A stretch of DNA of 64,000 nucleotides from Flagellimonas sp. 389 (GTDB taxonomy: Bacteria > Bacteroidota > Bacteroidia > Flavobacteriales > Flavobacteriaceae): positions 1-64,000 of the forward strand of contig NZ_JAHCMU010000015.1 of the NCBI RefSeq assembly GCF_018449435.1. Reading direction: 5' to 3'. The position numbers and the translations under genes were made by a program. The notes under the pieces are model-generated. The model had not been told where the DNA came from, did no database searches, and saw nothing but the letters and a program-made list of their open reading frames with translations. Shown here one piece after another: positions 1 to 7,352 of this stretch (the stretch's first letter is position 1; every line of letters begins with the position of its first letter).

Positions 1-265
1 TGGAATCCTTAAAGGCGACATTGTCCGTTCTTGTGCCTTCCAGCACCATGGTCACATGGCCGTATTTGGCAAGTTCCTCGTAACCGGCGCCATGGGCTCC
101 ATCCTTGCCGTTCTCGCCGTTGGTGCCATTGGTTCCGTTCTGTCCGTTGTCCCCGTCTATACCTTTTTTTCCGTTCGTTCCGTCTGCGCCATCCTCGGGA
201 GCACATGAAACCGTGCACAGCGACAGGGCGCAAAGGGCAATGCCCAACAATTTTAATATTTTCAT
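1..265 (-). CDS. collagen-like lipoprotein, partial (3' end outside window)
   Basis: Reading the minus strand from the ATG at 265 gives an open frame that runs off the window edge, so only about 88 residues are visible. It starts with a lipoprotein signal (lipobox Cys at residue 21, context TVSCAPED), followed by about 12 Gly-X-Y triplets rich in Asp and Asn, then a short segment (YEELAKYGHVTM) matching the same position in the next two genes. It is the third member of a tandem paralogous set and starts 16 bases after the stop of the gene at 282-980, so the two are probably co-transcribed. Outer-membrane or surface anchoring is inferred from the lipobox. The function is unknown. Confidence 0.8.
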   Translation of the reverse strand, partial: MKILKLLGIALCALSLCTVSCAPEDGADGTNGKKGIDGDNGQNGTNGTNGENGKDGAHGAGYEELAKYGHVTMVLEGTRTDNVAFKDS

Positions 266-281
266 GATCTTAGTTTTATGG

Positions 282-980
282 TTATTGTATAAGTTCCAAA
301 AGGGTTACGTCCACTTCTCCCGAAACGGTAAGCTCATTGCCTGAATTGTTGCCCTCATCATCTACGAGGAGCCTGTATGCGAAAGAAAGGTTATTGGTTT
401 CCGGGTCGAAGGCCATATCGGAGAATTCAAACTCGAGAACGACCACATCACCTAGTCCAAAATTGTCATTTATTTGGAAGAATTTACCATCATCACCTAT
501 AATGGTATGGTTTCCTACAGACATATTTGCAGAAAGCAAAAATTCATCATCTTCCCCAAGATTGTTGATCAGGATATAAAAGTCGATGTAGTTATTTTGA
601 TATTCTTCATCGGGATTGGCATAATAGCGCCTAATTTCAAACTCATGGGAGTTTCCAAATGTATTCACACTGTTTGAAGAAGCTATTGCATCGGCCTCCA
701 CGGGCGTAAACTTAAAGGTTCTGGAATCGGAAAACGGTTCATCGTCCGGCCGGTTGCCTACCAACTGTACAGTAATGTCACCGAACTTTGTCAGTTCATC
801 AAAACCGACACCGTCCTGTCCGTTTTGCCCATTAACGCCATTGGTCCCGTTACTGCCGTTGTCCCCATCTTTTCCTTCGATCCCATCAATGCCGTCCGTT
901 CCATCTTCCCCGTCCGAGCAAGAGATCGTGCACAGTGCCAAGGCACATATGGCAATGGTACATAGTCTAAATAATTTCAT
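282..980 (-). CDS. collagen-like repeat lipoprotein
   Basis: A 232-residue predicted lipoprotein. I chose the ATG at 980 over the in-frame start at 1130 because it begins a clean lipoprotein signal (ALALCTISCSDGEDG, lipobox Cys about 20) and has the same start context as both paralogues. Twelve Gly-X-Y triplets with Asp, Asn and Gln at X or Y form a short collagen-like stalk (about residues 23-58). A roughly 170-residue C-terminal domain without Cys follows and looks beta-rich; no family could be named from sequence alone. The protein is closely similar to that of 1201-1902. Collagen-like stalks in bacteria are usually surface-exposed trimers; that role is inferred here. Confidence 0.88.
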   Translation of the reverse strand: MKLFRLCTIAICALALCTISCSDGEDGTDGIDGIEGKDGDNGSNGTNGVNGQNGQDGVGFDELTKFGDITVQLVGNRPDDEPFSDSRTFKFTPVEADAIASSNSVNTFGNSHEFEIRRYYANPDEEYQNNYIDFYILINNLGEDDEFLLSANMSVGNHTIIGDDGKFFQINDNFGLGDVVVLEFEFSDMAFDPETNNLSFAYRLLVDDEGNNSGNELTVSGEVDVTLLELIQ

Positions 981-1010
981 GATTTTAGGTTTTAAACTTA
1001 ATATTGGGCG

Positions 1011-1077
1011 AAAATAGGGCGCTGGCCGATTTATATAGGGTGTGGATTGACGGATGGCCGTTTTGGATTGACGGATG
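1011..1077 (-). promoter_or_regulatory. duplicated upstream region with paired 13-base direct repeats (copy 1)
   Basis: Two identical 13-base direct repeats (plus-strand GGATTGACGGATG) lie at 1044-1056 and 1065-1077, exactly 21 bases apart, about two helical turns. A TATATAAA-like element lies between them and the gene start at 980. The whole 67-base block recurs at 1935-2001 with four mismatches, upstream of the paralogue. Paired direct repeats with a 21-base period just upstream of a promoter resemble the binding layout of LytTR-type activators. The identity of the regulator is inference. Confidence 0.55.
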
Positions 1078-1146
1078 ATGGATTTCCCCAAAAAGAAAAG
1101 AGAATATCTTTTCACGATGTCCTCTGGCATCCTATAACTAAACCAT

Positions 1147-1191
1147 TATGGATTCAAAATCCATAGTTTTAGAAAAGAATGAAATTCTTTT
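1147..1191 (-). terminator. possible hairpin terminator region after the 1201-1902 gene
   Basis: Downstream of the minus-strand gene that stops at 1201 lie two short inverted repeats. AAAAGAAT/ATTCTTTT (about 1173-1191) is adjacent to the stop, and a perfect 8-base inverted repeat TATGGATT/AATCCATA lies at 1147-1165. Both stems are AT-rich and the T tract is short, so this is a weak terminator candidate. Confidence 0.3.
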
Positions 1192-1200
1192 TAGATTTAG

Positions 1201-1902
1201 CTATATAAGTTCCAAAAGGTCTACGTCCACTTTTCCTGAAATGTGCAGGTCATTTCCTGAATCGTTAAACTCTGCGTCCACGCTGAACCGATATCCGAAA
1301 GAAAGGTTATTGGTTTCCGGGTCGAAAGCCATATCGGAGAATTCGAACTCGGGAACGGTTGGTTGACCTAGTCCAAAGACATCATTTATAATGAAGAATT
1401 TACCATCATCACTTATAACGGCATGGTTTACTATACTCATTGTTGCAGAAACCAAAGCTTCATTTTCCTCCCCAACGTTGTCAATTAGGATAACAAAGCG
1501 GATGTAGTTCTGTTGATATGCCTCATCGGGATTGGCATAATAGCGCCTAATTCTAAACTCATAACTGGCACCACCCTCTAGAATTGGAATGATATCAACT
1601 CTATTTGAAGAACCTATTGAGGTGGCCTCCACGGGAGTAAACCTATATGTTCTGGAATCGGAAAAAGAATCACCATCTGGCCGGGTGCCTTCCATATGCA
1701 TAGTGATGTTGCCGTATCTTGTCAGTTCATCAAAACCGACACCATCTTGTCCATCAACACCATTGATTCCATTTTTTCCATCGATACCATTTTTTCCGTC
1801 AATGCCATCAATGCCATCCGTTCCGTCTTCACCATCCGAGCAAGAGATTAAGCACAGCGCTAAGGCAGATATGGCCATGGCACATAGTTTGCATAGTTTC
1901 AT
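1201..1902 (-). CDS. collagen-like repeat lipoprotein
   Basis: A 233-residue paralogue of the preceding gene. It has a lipoprotein signal with lipobox Cys about residue 20 (LCLISCSDGED), 11 Gly-X-Y triplets against 12 in the neighbours, and a C-terminal domain with long stretches in common with 282-980 (for example EFEFSDMAFDPETNNLSF). The ATG at 1902 lies in the same sequence context as in its paralogues. It is transcribed separately, from a copy of the same upstream block. The differing triplet count suggests repeat-number change during duplication. The function is unknown beyond a predicted surface lipoprotein. Confidence 0.88.
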   Translation of the reverse strand: MKLCKLCAMAISALALCLISCSDGEDGTDGIDGIDGKNGIDGKNGINGVDGQDGVGFDELTRYGNITMHMEGTRPDGDSFSDSRTYRFTPVEATSIGSSNRVDIIPILEGGASYEFRIRRYYANPDEAYQQNYIRFVILIDNVGEENEALVSATMSIVNHAVISDDGKFFIINDVFGLGQPTVPEFEFSDMAFDPETNNLSFGYRFSVDAEFNDSGNDLHISGKVDVDLLELI

Positions 1903-1934
1903 GATTTTTTGGTTTTAAACTTAGTTATTAGGTT

Positions 1935-2001
1935 AAAATAGGGCGTTGGCCGACTTATATAGGGTGTGCATTGACGTATGGCCGTTTTGGATTGACGGAT
2001 G
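1935..2001 (-). promoter_or_regulatory. duplicated upstream region with paired direct repeats (copy 2)
   Basis: This is the second copy of the 67-base block found at 1011-1077. The promoter-distal repeat (1989-2001) is perfect. The promoter-proximal one (1968-1980) has two substitutions (GCATTGACGTATG), while the 21-base period is kept. It lies 33-99 bases upstream of the ATG at 1902. It probably drives the third lipoprotein gene; regulation by the same factor is inferred. Confidence 0.5.
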
Positions 2002-2055
2002 CCCGTTGTAAGCTATTCCTGATCAGAACTGCTTAGATTTATAAATCCATAATTT

Positions 2056-2084
2056 CGCTTGTCCGCTTGTCCGCTTGTCCGCTT
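2056..2084. repeat. 8-base tandem repeat, three copies plus a partial
   Basis: The unit CGCTTGTC is repeated three times, followed by CGCTT. It lies in the 369-base gap 1903-2271, which otherwise holds the regulatory block and a REP-like remnant. I see no gene in the gap. Confidence 0.85.
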
Positions 2085-2200
2085 TTCTCTTTTTTCTGAT
2101 TTATGATAATAAATTGGAAACCTCCATTCGGATTAGGGGCAGGTTTTTCAGCGAACTTTAAATTTCTGTTCTTCAAGGAAATCAAAAACTTCAAGAGCCG

Positions 2201-2262
2201 ACCCTGAACATTTCGATAAGCTCAATACATGATTTGTAGAAGGGTAGGCGAGAATTAGCAAC
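2201..2262. repeat. degenerate REP-like element
   Basis: It contains a degenerate form of the motif CTTCGACAAGCTCAG (here ATTTCGATAAGCTCAA) followed by AGGGTAGGCGAGAA. The latter also occurs at 4588-4601 beside a related reverse motif. It is one of several dispersed copies in the intergenic gaps of this window. Confidence 0.45.
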
Positions 2263-2271
2263 TGCTTGAGG

Positions 2272-3132
2272 CTATTGTTGGCTATGTTCTTTATTAAATT
2301 TTAATTCCATTTCTAGCTGATCCAGATAATTTTTAAACCCTTTTGAATCAAAAAAACCGGTAACATTTTCAGCTTTTTTATCCATATTAATAATAGAAAA
2401 GGCATTTCCGTACTTTTTTGCCAATTCAGCTATTAAATTTGAAGCTATTCCTTTTCTTCTAAAATTCTTGTTTACAGCGATTTGTTGTATTCGGTTGTTT
2501 TTTGGATTGTAGATAACATAGCCGACTAACTGGTTTTTTAGGTAAGCTCCAAATGAAATATTGTCTACCTGCAATTTATCCATTACTCTTTTTGAATTTT
2601 GCCACGTAGGATCTATATCCCAAAAAGATTCCATTTGCTTCCATTGATAGTTTTGAAGTTCCTTGACCTCTATTTCTTTGTTGATTTTGGTAGAGGTGAA
2701 ATTTCCTTTATAACAAGCTAACTCCCTTGTAGTTGTAAAACCGGATTTTTCATAAGATTTTATGGCTTGAATATTATTGGATATTACTTCAAGAATGATT
2801 TTATCGATTCCTTTCTTTTCTAAAACTGGTAAATTGTAGCGATACATTTGTTTTGTTAATCCAGAACCTCTTTTTTTTGGAATAACACCTGTTCCCCCGT
2901 TATACACTACTTTTTGTTTGTTAATGGTATCAAGTCCGTGTAGAATAAAAGCAATGAGCTTTTTATTTTCAAATACACCAACGGACAATTCAAGGTTGGT
3001 TTTATCAACAATCATTTTTGATGCCAACTGTTCTTCCGTCAATTTGAAAGGGACAAAATAGTCAGAAAAAGATGTATTGAAAACACTTAAAATTTCTTTG
3101 TTATCTATCCCCTGCAAATTTTTAATTTCCAT
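2272..3132 (-). CDS. double GNAT-type N-acetyltransferase
   Basis: A 286-residue cytoplasmic protein with two GNAT-like halves. The N-terminal half (about 1-140) includes the acetyl-CoA loop-like segment VIPKKRGSGLT and KSYEKSGF. The C-terminal half (about 150-280) includes the clear acetyl-CoA binding motif QQIAVNKNFRRKGIAS followed by FFDSKGF. It should transfer an acetyl group from acetyl-CoA to an amine; the substrate cannot be read from the sequence. I prefer the ATG at 3132 (MEIKNLQG) to the one at 3147, because GNAT proteins usually begin just before the first strand. It stands alone on the minus strand. Confidence 0.85.
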   Translation of the reverse strand: MEIKNLQGIDNKEILSVFNTSFSDYFVPFKLTEEQLASKMIVDKTNLELSVGVFENKKLIAFILHGLDTINKQKVVYNGGTGVIPKKRGSGLTKQMYRYNLPVLEKKGIDKIILEVISNNIQAIKSYEKSGFTTTRELACYKGNFTSTKINKEIEVKELQNYQWKQMESFWDIDPTWQNSKRVMDKLQVDNISFGAYLKNQLVGYVIYNPKNNRIQQIAVNKNFRRKGIASNLIAELAKKYGNAFSIINMDKKAENVTGFFDSKGFKNYLDQLEMELKFNKEHSQQ

Positions 3133-3267
3133 CCGTGCTTCAATCAAATTAGTGCTAACTTTTAATATATGGCGTAGTGGGCATTGCCCGACACGAGTGC
3201 CTATATTTTGTTAACTATTGTTCTAGTTTAGGTCTTTTACAGAATACTTTTATATAAATCTTTACTA

Positions 3268-4410
3268 TTAGTGCTTTGAGTACCCCAATTGCTCAAAGAG
3301 TTCTGGTGATTGCTTCAAATAACGTTCTTTATTGGTTTCTTGGAACCAGGCTTTTGATATTTTTTCATTATTGTAGAGACGTCCATCTCTCCAATGCGAA
3401 ATCCCCTGGATAAACAACCTTTGCCAGTCTTCGTTTATGAAACTAACAGCCTTAATGTTCTTGTTATAGATGAAGGTGAAAAAATTGACAAACCACTGAT
3501 TCCATACCTCAATATTTTCTTTATCAATACCTTTGACCGGGTTCGATTCTGCTATCATTGCGGGTTTCTTGTGCTCTTTGGCAAAATTCAAAACGGTATC
3601 ACAATAAGGACCAAAGTCAGCACCGCCATAAGCATGGCCAAAGACAGAAATACCTATCCAATCCACGTAGTTATCACCGGGATACCATGCGGACAACTTG
3701 TAATCTTTGAACGGTTTGGAAGCGTATGAATGCCAGACAAAGGCAATATTGTTTGCTCCTTTTTTTCGCAACAGATCAACGATACGCCGGTACGCTTTTA
3801 CGTAACTCTCGGGCTCAAGTTCGTTATGTGGGCCGTCAAATTCATAGCCTATCCTCAGATATATAGGTCGGTTCGTAGATTTTGCCCAAGTAGCGTATTT
3901 CTTGATGACCTTATCATAATAACCTTTGCCAGCAAAGTCGGCAATATTCCATTTACCTACCATCCACATAGCACTGTGCACAACGGTATTGGGAAACTTA
4001 TCAATTAACATTTGATGATTTTGTGTGCCGCCAGTATCATTTTTATGGGACTCTGCAATACCTTTAAACTCGGATACTCCCCAATACGCTGACCAGCCAC
4101 CTGGAATCTTTTGATCAGGAAAGTTCTCAAGGTATTCTGAAATGCTTTCAACCGTTTGTCCCATAATGAGCAGGGTTTTTCCATGGGGAGGAACAAATTT
4201 TGTCTGTTCGTAATCGTAAACAAATTCAGGGTCAACTTTTACATTGATTTGCGATACCATTTTTTCAATGGATAGTTCGGTTGATTCCGAATCTTTGATT
4301 GTTTGTTCCTGTGACCAGACGAACGATGACATAAAAAGTAGTGGAACAGCGGTTAAAAAAACAACCTTATATTGAAATTTTGTTTTACAAAGTGTAATGG
4401 TTAAGGTCAT
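3268..4410 (-). CDS. secreted glycoside hydrolase, GH26-like (beta-mannanase-related)
   Basis: A 380-residue exported enzyme with an N-terminal signal segment (about residues 14-34, ending SFVWSQ). The GH26 hallmarks are a candidate acid/base Glu190 in LRIGYEFDGPHN, the WHSYA and AWYPGDNYVDWIG segments typical of the clan A barrel, and a candidate nucleophile Glu288 in MIAESNP. Family members cleave beta-1,4-mannan or related beta-glycans, and some act on beta-1,3-xylan or other polymers, so substrate is unsure. No SusC/D pair or other carbohydrate enzyme lies nearby, so this is an isolated hydrolase rather than part of a polysaccharide utilisation locus. Confidence 0.8.
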   Translation of the reverse strand: MTLTITLCKTKFQYKVVFLTAVPLLFMSSFVWSQEQTIKDSESTELSIEKMVSQINVKVDPEFVYDYEQTKFVPPHGKTLLIMGQTVESISEYLENFPDQKIPGGWSAYWGVSEFKGIAESHKNDTGGTQNHQMLIDKFPNTVVHSAMWMVGKWNIADFAGKGYYDKVIKKYATWAKSTNRPIYLRIGYEFDGPHNELEPESYVKAYRRIVDLLRKKGANNIAFVWHSYASKPFKDYKLSAWYPGDNYVDWIGISVFGHAYGGADFGPYCDTVLNFAKEHKKPAMIAESNPVKGIDKENIEVWNQWFVNFFTFIYNKNIKAVSFINEDWQRLFIQGISHWRDGRLYNNEKISKAWFQETNKERYLKQSPELFEQLGYSKH

Positions 4411-4570
4411 TTCTTTTTTCGTTTCGTTTACTTGTCTTTTAATTTTTCTACAAAGTAACTAGACTATAATATTAAATCTAGCAGCTCTGCCTATGTTTCG
4501 TTGCTTGGTTTTGCACTTAACTTTGCAAGTACATACCAAACTGAAAATTCGCAAGGATTTTTAGAAGCGA

Positions 4571-4608
4571 TGCCCTGAGCGTGTCGTAGGGTAGGCGAGA
4601 ACAGCGTC
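4571..4608. repeat. degenerate REP-like element
   Basis: CCCTGAGCGTGTCGTAGGG followed by GTAGGCGAGAA. This is the reverse form of the dispersed CTTCGACAAGCTCAG motif. It lies between the GH26 gene and the repeat protein at 4610. Confidence 0.45.
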
Positions 4609-4609
4609 A

Positions 4610-5533
4610 TTACTTAAAGCCAATAAGGCACTGGTTATATTTCTTTTCTAATATCTCCATTCTTTTTTGCAGTTCAAGAAGCTTTTCGTTCAATATAACT
4701 AATTGCTCATTTTTTCTTTCAAGTTCCTCTATTTTCTTTTCCTGTTGAATAGTGTAAAGAGTCAATTCTTCAATCTTTAGAAGAAGCTTTGAGTCCATTT
4801 GTCCAAGAAAAATTCCATTTTTTGCGACTTCCTTGGTACTTGGTATGTCTTTGAGATGACCCTTGTCTTTGATATGTTCTTCAACTTCTTTTAGAGTTGG
4901 CAGATAGTAGTCTTTTTCAAAAACGAAGTCTGACCATCCAGTTTCTACTTTTATTTCTTTTGCTCTAATTTTTCCATTTACAGCTAGTTTCCATCCTTTA
5001 GGGTTTGTTGTTCCTATTCCAACATTACCATCGGATAAAATCGTCAAAAGGTCACCATTGAGATTACTGAACTTGAATTGCCCTTCTGAACTATTCTTTT
5101 TGAATTGTATTCCTGCATTATCGTATGTTCCATCCGAATAGTTGATAAATGATGTTGTTCTAAGTTCGGCGTTACCTAATCTCAATAACTCTGTATTTGT
5201 ATTTGTGTTTGATATGTTGATTTTCCCATTGGGCAAAATCGTCAAAAGGTCACCATTGAGATTACTGAACTTGAATTGCCCTTCTGAGCTACTCTTTTTG
5301 AACTGTATTCCTACATTATCATATGTCCCATCTGAATAGTTAGTAAACGATGTTGCTCTAAGTCCAGCGTTATCTAATCTTAAAATTTCAGAATTAGAAT
5401 TAATTACATTTATATGTAATTTGGTTTGAGGAGTTGACTCCCCAATTCCCACTCTATTTCCAGTATCAGTTACTTGAGAAAATGTCATACTTGATAGAAG
5501 TCCAATCATCGCACTTGATAGTATTTTCTTCAT
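4610..5533 (-). CDS. secreted repeat protein with coiled-coil C-terminus (tail-fibre-like)
   Basis: A 307-residue protein with a signal peptide (MKKILSSAMIGLLSSMTFSQ). It carries the VGIGTTNPxxKL-type motif (at about 30 and again about 170) seen in many Bacteroidota surface proteins related to phage tail-fibre or S74-type domains. Two near-identical 67-residue repeats containing the segment GIQFKKxSSEGQFKFSNLNG precede the second motif. The C-terminus has an LPTLKEVEEHIKDKGHLKDIP segment and a coiled coil (about 240-295, IEELTLYTIQQEKKIEEL) but no S74 catalytic domain that I can see. Surface adhesion or cell-wall association is plausible but unproven. Confidence 0.75.
   Translation of the reverse strand: MKKILSSAMIGLLSSMTFSQVTDTGNRVGIGESTPQTKLHINVINSNSEILRLDNAGLRATSFTNYSDGTYDNVGIQFKKSSSEGQFKFSNLNGDLLTILPNGKINISNTNTNTELLRLGNAELRTTSFINYSDGTYDNAGIQFKKNSSEGQFKFSNLNGDLLTILSDGNVGIGTTNPKGWKLAVNGKIRAKEIKVETGWSDFVFEKDYYLPTLKEVEEHIKDKGHLKDIPSTKEVAKNGIFLGQMDSKLLLKIEELTLYTIQQEKKIEELERKNEQLVILNEKLLELQKRMEILEKKYNQCLIGFK
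5040..5392 (-). repeat. 201-base tandem repeat inside a coding region
   Basis: Segments from about 5040 and about 5241 are nearly identical for roughly 150 bases at a spacing of 201 bases (67 codons, frame-preserving). This shows a recent in-frame duplication inside the secreted repeat protein. Confidence 0.85.
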
Positions 5534-5661
5534 TTTAATAGATATTAGGTTATTTTTAGCTTATGAATAACGTTTAGATATATATACTTATAATAAAAAT
5601 AAGCATATCCATAGTAAAATGTAGGTTTTGTAACACCTTTCAGGTTTGGCATTTTAGCTTT

Positions 5662-6213
5662 TTATCCTAAAACAATATGCGAAAAGTAATTCTGTGTATT
5701 TGGTGCCCAATTAAAATACACGGTACCATTTTTAAGCTCCATAGCCTCTTGTTGCTGGGGTGTCAGCAAGAGTCGTTGTTCAAAAATCTTTTTTGGTTTT
5801 TCATCAATCGCTTCGATAAACACTTGAAGTACGTAATCGCCGGACAAAAAAGTGTAATGCGTGCCATCTTTTGGTAACAGAAAGCTATGGTCGCACGAAA
5901 CCCCGGTTTTGTTAACGAACAATCCGCTACCTAGAACAAGGCCGTTATTTTTGTAGGACCATACATTAAAATTTTGAACCGTTTCCCTGCGCTGCAATTG
6001 CACATACATATATTGCACATATTTCCCTTTCTCCGAAGTGCTATAGAGCAGCGTTCGAATCCCTATTTTCTTCTGTCCCTTGCTGTCCACACCAAAATAG
6101 ATCATTGTAGGTCTGGTCATTTTAACTGTTCCTTTTTTAATCCGGCTCAACCAGAACGTCAAACCTGAAATGGTTAAGATGGCCAATGATATACTTAAAC
6201 TGATATAGTCCAT
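5662..6213 (-). CDS. membrane-anchored protein of unknown function
   Basis: A 183-residue protein with one N-terminal hydrophobic segment (residues 3-24, ISLSISLAILTISGLTF) and a soluble remainder of mixed, apparently beta-rich composition. I do not recognise a family. The short basic stretch after the membrane segment (RIKKG) suggests that the N-terminus faces out and the body is in the cytoplasm, though an uncleaved signal anchor with the body outside cannot be excluded. It stands alone, about 130 bases downstream of the 5533 gene start. Confidence 0.65.
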   Translation of the reverse strand: MDYISLSISLAILTISGLTFWLSRIKKGTVKMTRPTMIYFGVDSKGQKKIGIRTLLYSTSEKGKYVQYMYVQLQRRETVQNFNVWSYKNNGLVLGSGLFVNKTGVSCDHSFLLPKDGTHYTFLSGDYVLQVFIEAIDEKPKKIFEQRLLLTPQQQEAMELKNGTVYFNWAPNTQNYFSHIVLG

Positions 6214-6374
6214 GGTAGGGTTAGATTACAAGGGGTATTAAGAGAGGTTGGGGGTTATTCTTTGTTATTACGAATTGCAACGAATTTTCCTTCAAAACTG
6301 GATAAAGGCGTGACTATGCCATTGTAAAGAGCATTATTGGATAGTTATAATTTTAAATAAAGCAACTAAAAAAC

Positions 6375-7157
6375 TTATGCAGTCTCTTTCTTTTCGGACA
6401 GGTACTTCCAATAGCGTTTGGGAACATGCTGCGTATGCAATTTTCTATTGATGCGGGATTTAATGTTGCTACTTTTAAAATAATCGTTCCAAAGTGTTTG
6501 GTAGTCATACTCCTGGTTCAAGAATGCATTGCTCTTATGGATTTTATTAAAGTGGATTTCGTTCAAATTAAGCGATACCATCTCAACATAATCTAGATTG
6601 TAAAAAATACCATACTTGCGTTTCACATCATAGATTAACCATTGCTGGTCTGCATAGCGACTACGAAAGTGCTTGGATATAAGGGGCAACACATCAAAAT
6701 CTGGTTCAATATTTGCAAAGTAGATATTGTCCTTGGTCAACTGAAAACGAACAAATGCTTCCATACGATGTTTTTCACGCCCCACGGAACGTGCAAGTTT
6801 ACTAATGCGAAGTACAGTACCATCGGAATAATCTGTCTGCTTTGCATTACGGGTGGCCATTAACTTTCTAATGTAGGTGTAGAGTGTAAGTTCCACGCCT
6901 TCCTCTTCGCTCAAAAATGCAAAATAAACTTGGGAAATGGCATTGTTGCTTTTGTTACGTATTCCGTTCCATACCCGTTTTGCCTTTTCCACATTGGTGA
7001 AGACGGTTTCCGTTTCTGAAAAAAGTCCACTTTGGCCTTTTGAATTTCGTTGAATATCCACCACATCCAGCTTTTCTTCAAAAGCGACAAAGACTGCGGT
7101 AAGAAAGCCATTAAAGCTTCCATCGTATAGTAAAGTTTTGGAGTTTTGCATAATCAA
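6375..7157 (-). CDS. TIGR03915-family DNA metabolism protein (DUF4130)
   Basis: A 260-residue protein that matches my memory of the family found next to radical SAM protein TIGR03916: N-terminal LLYDGSFNGFLTAVF, central RTxK-like segment around KLARSVGREKHRMEAFVRFQ, and IEPDFDVLPLISKHFRSRYADQQWLIYD. The family is linked to uracil-DNA-glycosylase-like proteins in other genomes, so a role in DNA repair or base processing is likely, but no reaction is established that I know of. It is the last gene of a three-gene unit: radical SAM gene, 57-residue ORF, this gene. The gap before it is 4 bases if the ATG at 7157 is used; the ATG at 7151 (MQNSKT) is an alternative. Confidence 0.85.
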   Translation of the reverse strand: MIMQNSKTLLYDGSFNGFLTAVFVAFEEKLDVVDIQRNSKGQSGLFSETETVFTNVEKAKRVWNGIRNKSNNAISQVYFAFLSEEEGVELTLYTYIRKLMATRNAKQTDYSDGTVLRISKLARSVGREKHRMEAFVRFQLTKDNIYFANIEPDFDVLPLISKHFRSRYADQQWLIYDVKRKYGIFYNLDYVEMVSLNLNEIHFNKIHKSNAFLNQEYDYQTLWNDYFKSSNIKSRINRKLHTQHVPKRYWKYLSEKKETA

Positions 7158-7161
7158 GATA

Positions 7162-7335
7162 TTACAGATGAGCGGTAGTAAACCGTTTTTTTAATCGAGA
7201 GAGCGACTTTCGCGCCTTGCTTTTGAACGCTATAAAATCATAACCAAAGTTTAAAATCACAAAGCGACCACGTTCCATATAGTTGGATTGTTCTTGGGCA
7301 TTCAAATCTTTTGTGGTATGGTTTAAATAGTCCAT
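7162..7335 (-). CDS. small protein (57 aa) between the two repair-cassette genes
   Basis: An ATG at 7335 opens a 57-codon frame (MDYLNHTTKDLNAQEQSN...) ending in TAA at 7162-7164. It begins 17 bases after the radical SAM stop and ends 4 bases before the next start, so it fills the gap in exactly the way an operon gene would. The C-terminal half is strongly basic (KSKARKSLSRLKKRF), compatible with nucleic-acid or partner-protein binding. I do not recognise it. It could also be chance, since an open frame of this length is not rare. Confidence 0.5.
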   Translation of the reverse strand: MDYLNHTTKDLNAQEQSNYMERGRFVILNFGYDFIAFKSKARKSLSRLKKRFTTAHL

Positions 7336-7352
7336 GATTTCCTAAAATAGTG

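Noticed and set aside
9-344. Several Pro-, Ser- and Arg-rich open frames in the first 2 kb on both strands.
   Set aside because: They are shadows of the Gly-X-Y repeats of the three collagen-like genes read in other frames.
3268-4410. A polysaccharide-utilisation locus around the GH26-like gene.
   Set aside because: No SusC/SusD pair, no sensor and no second carbohydrate enzyme within the window.
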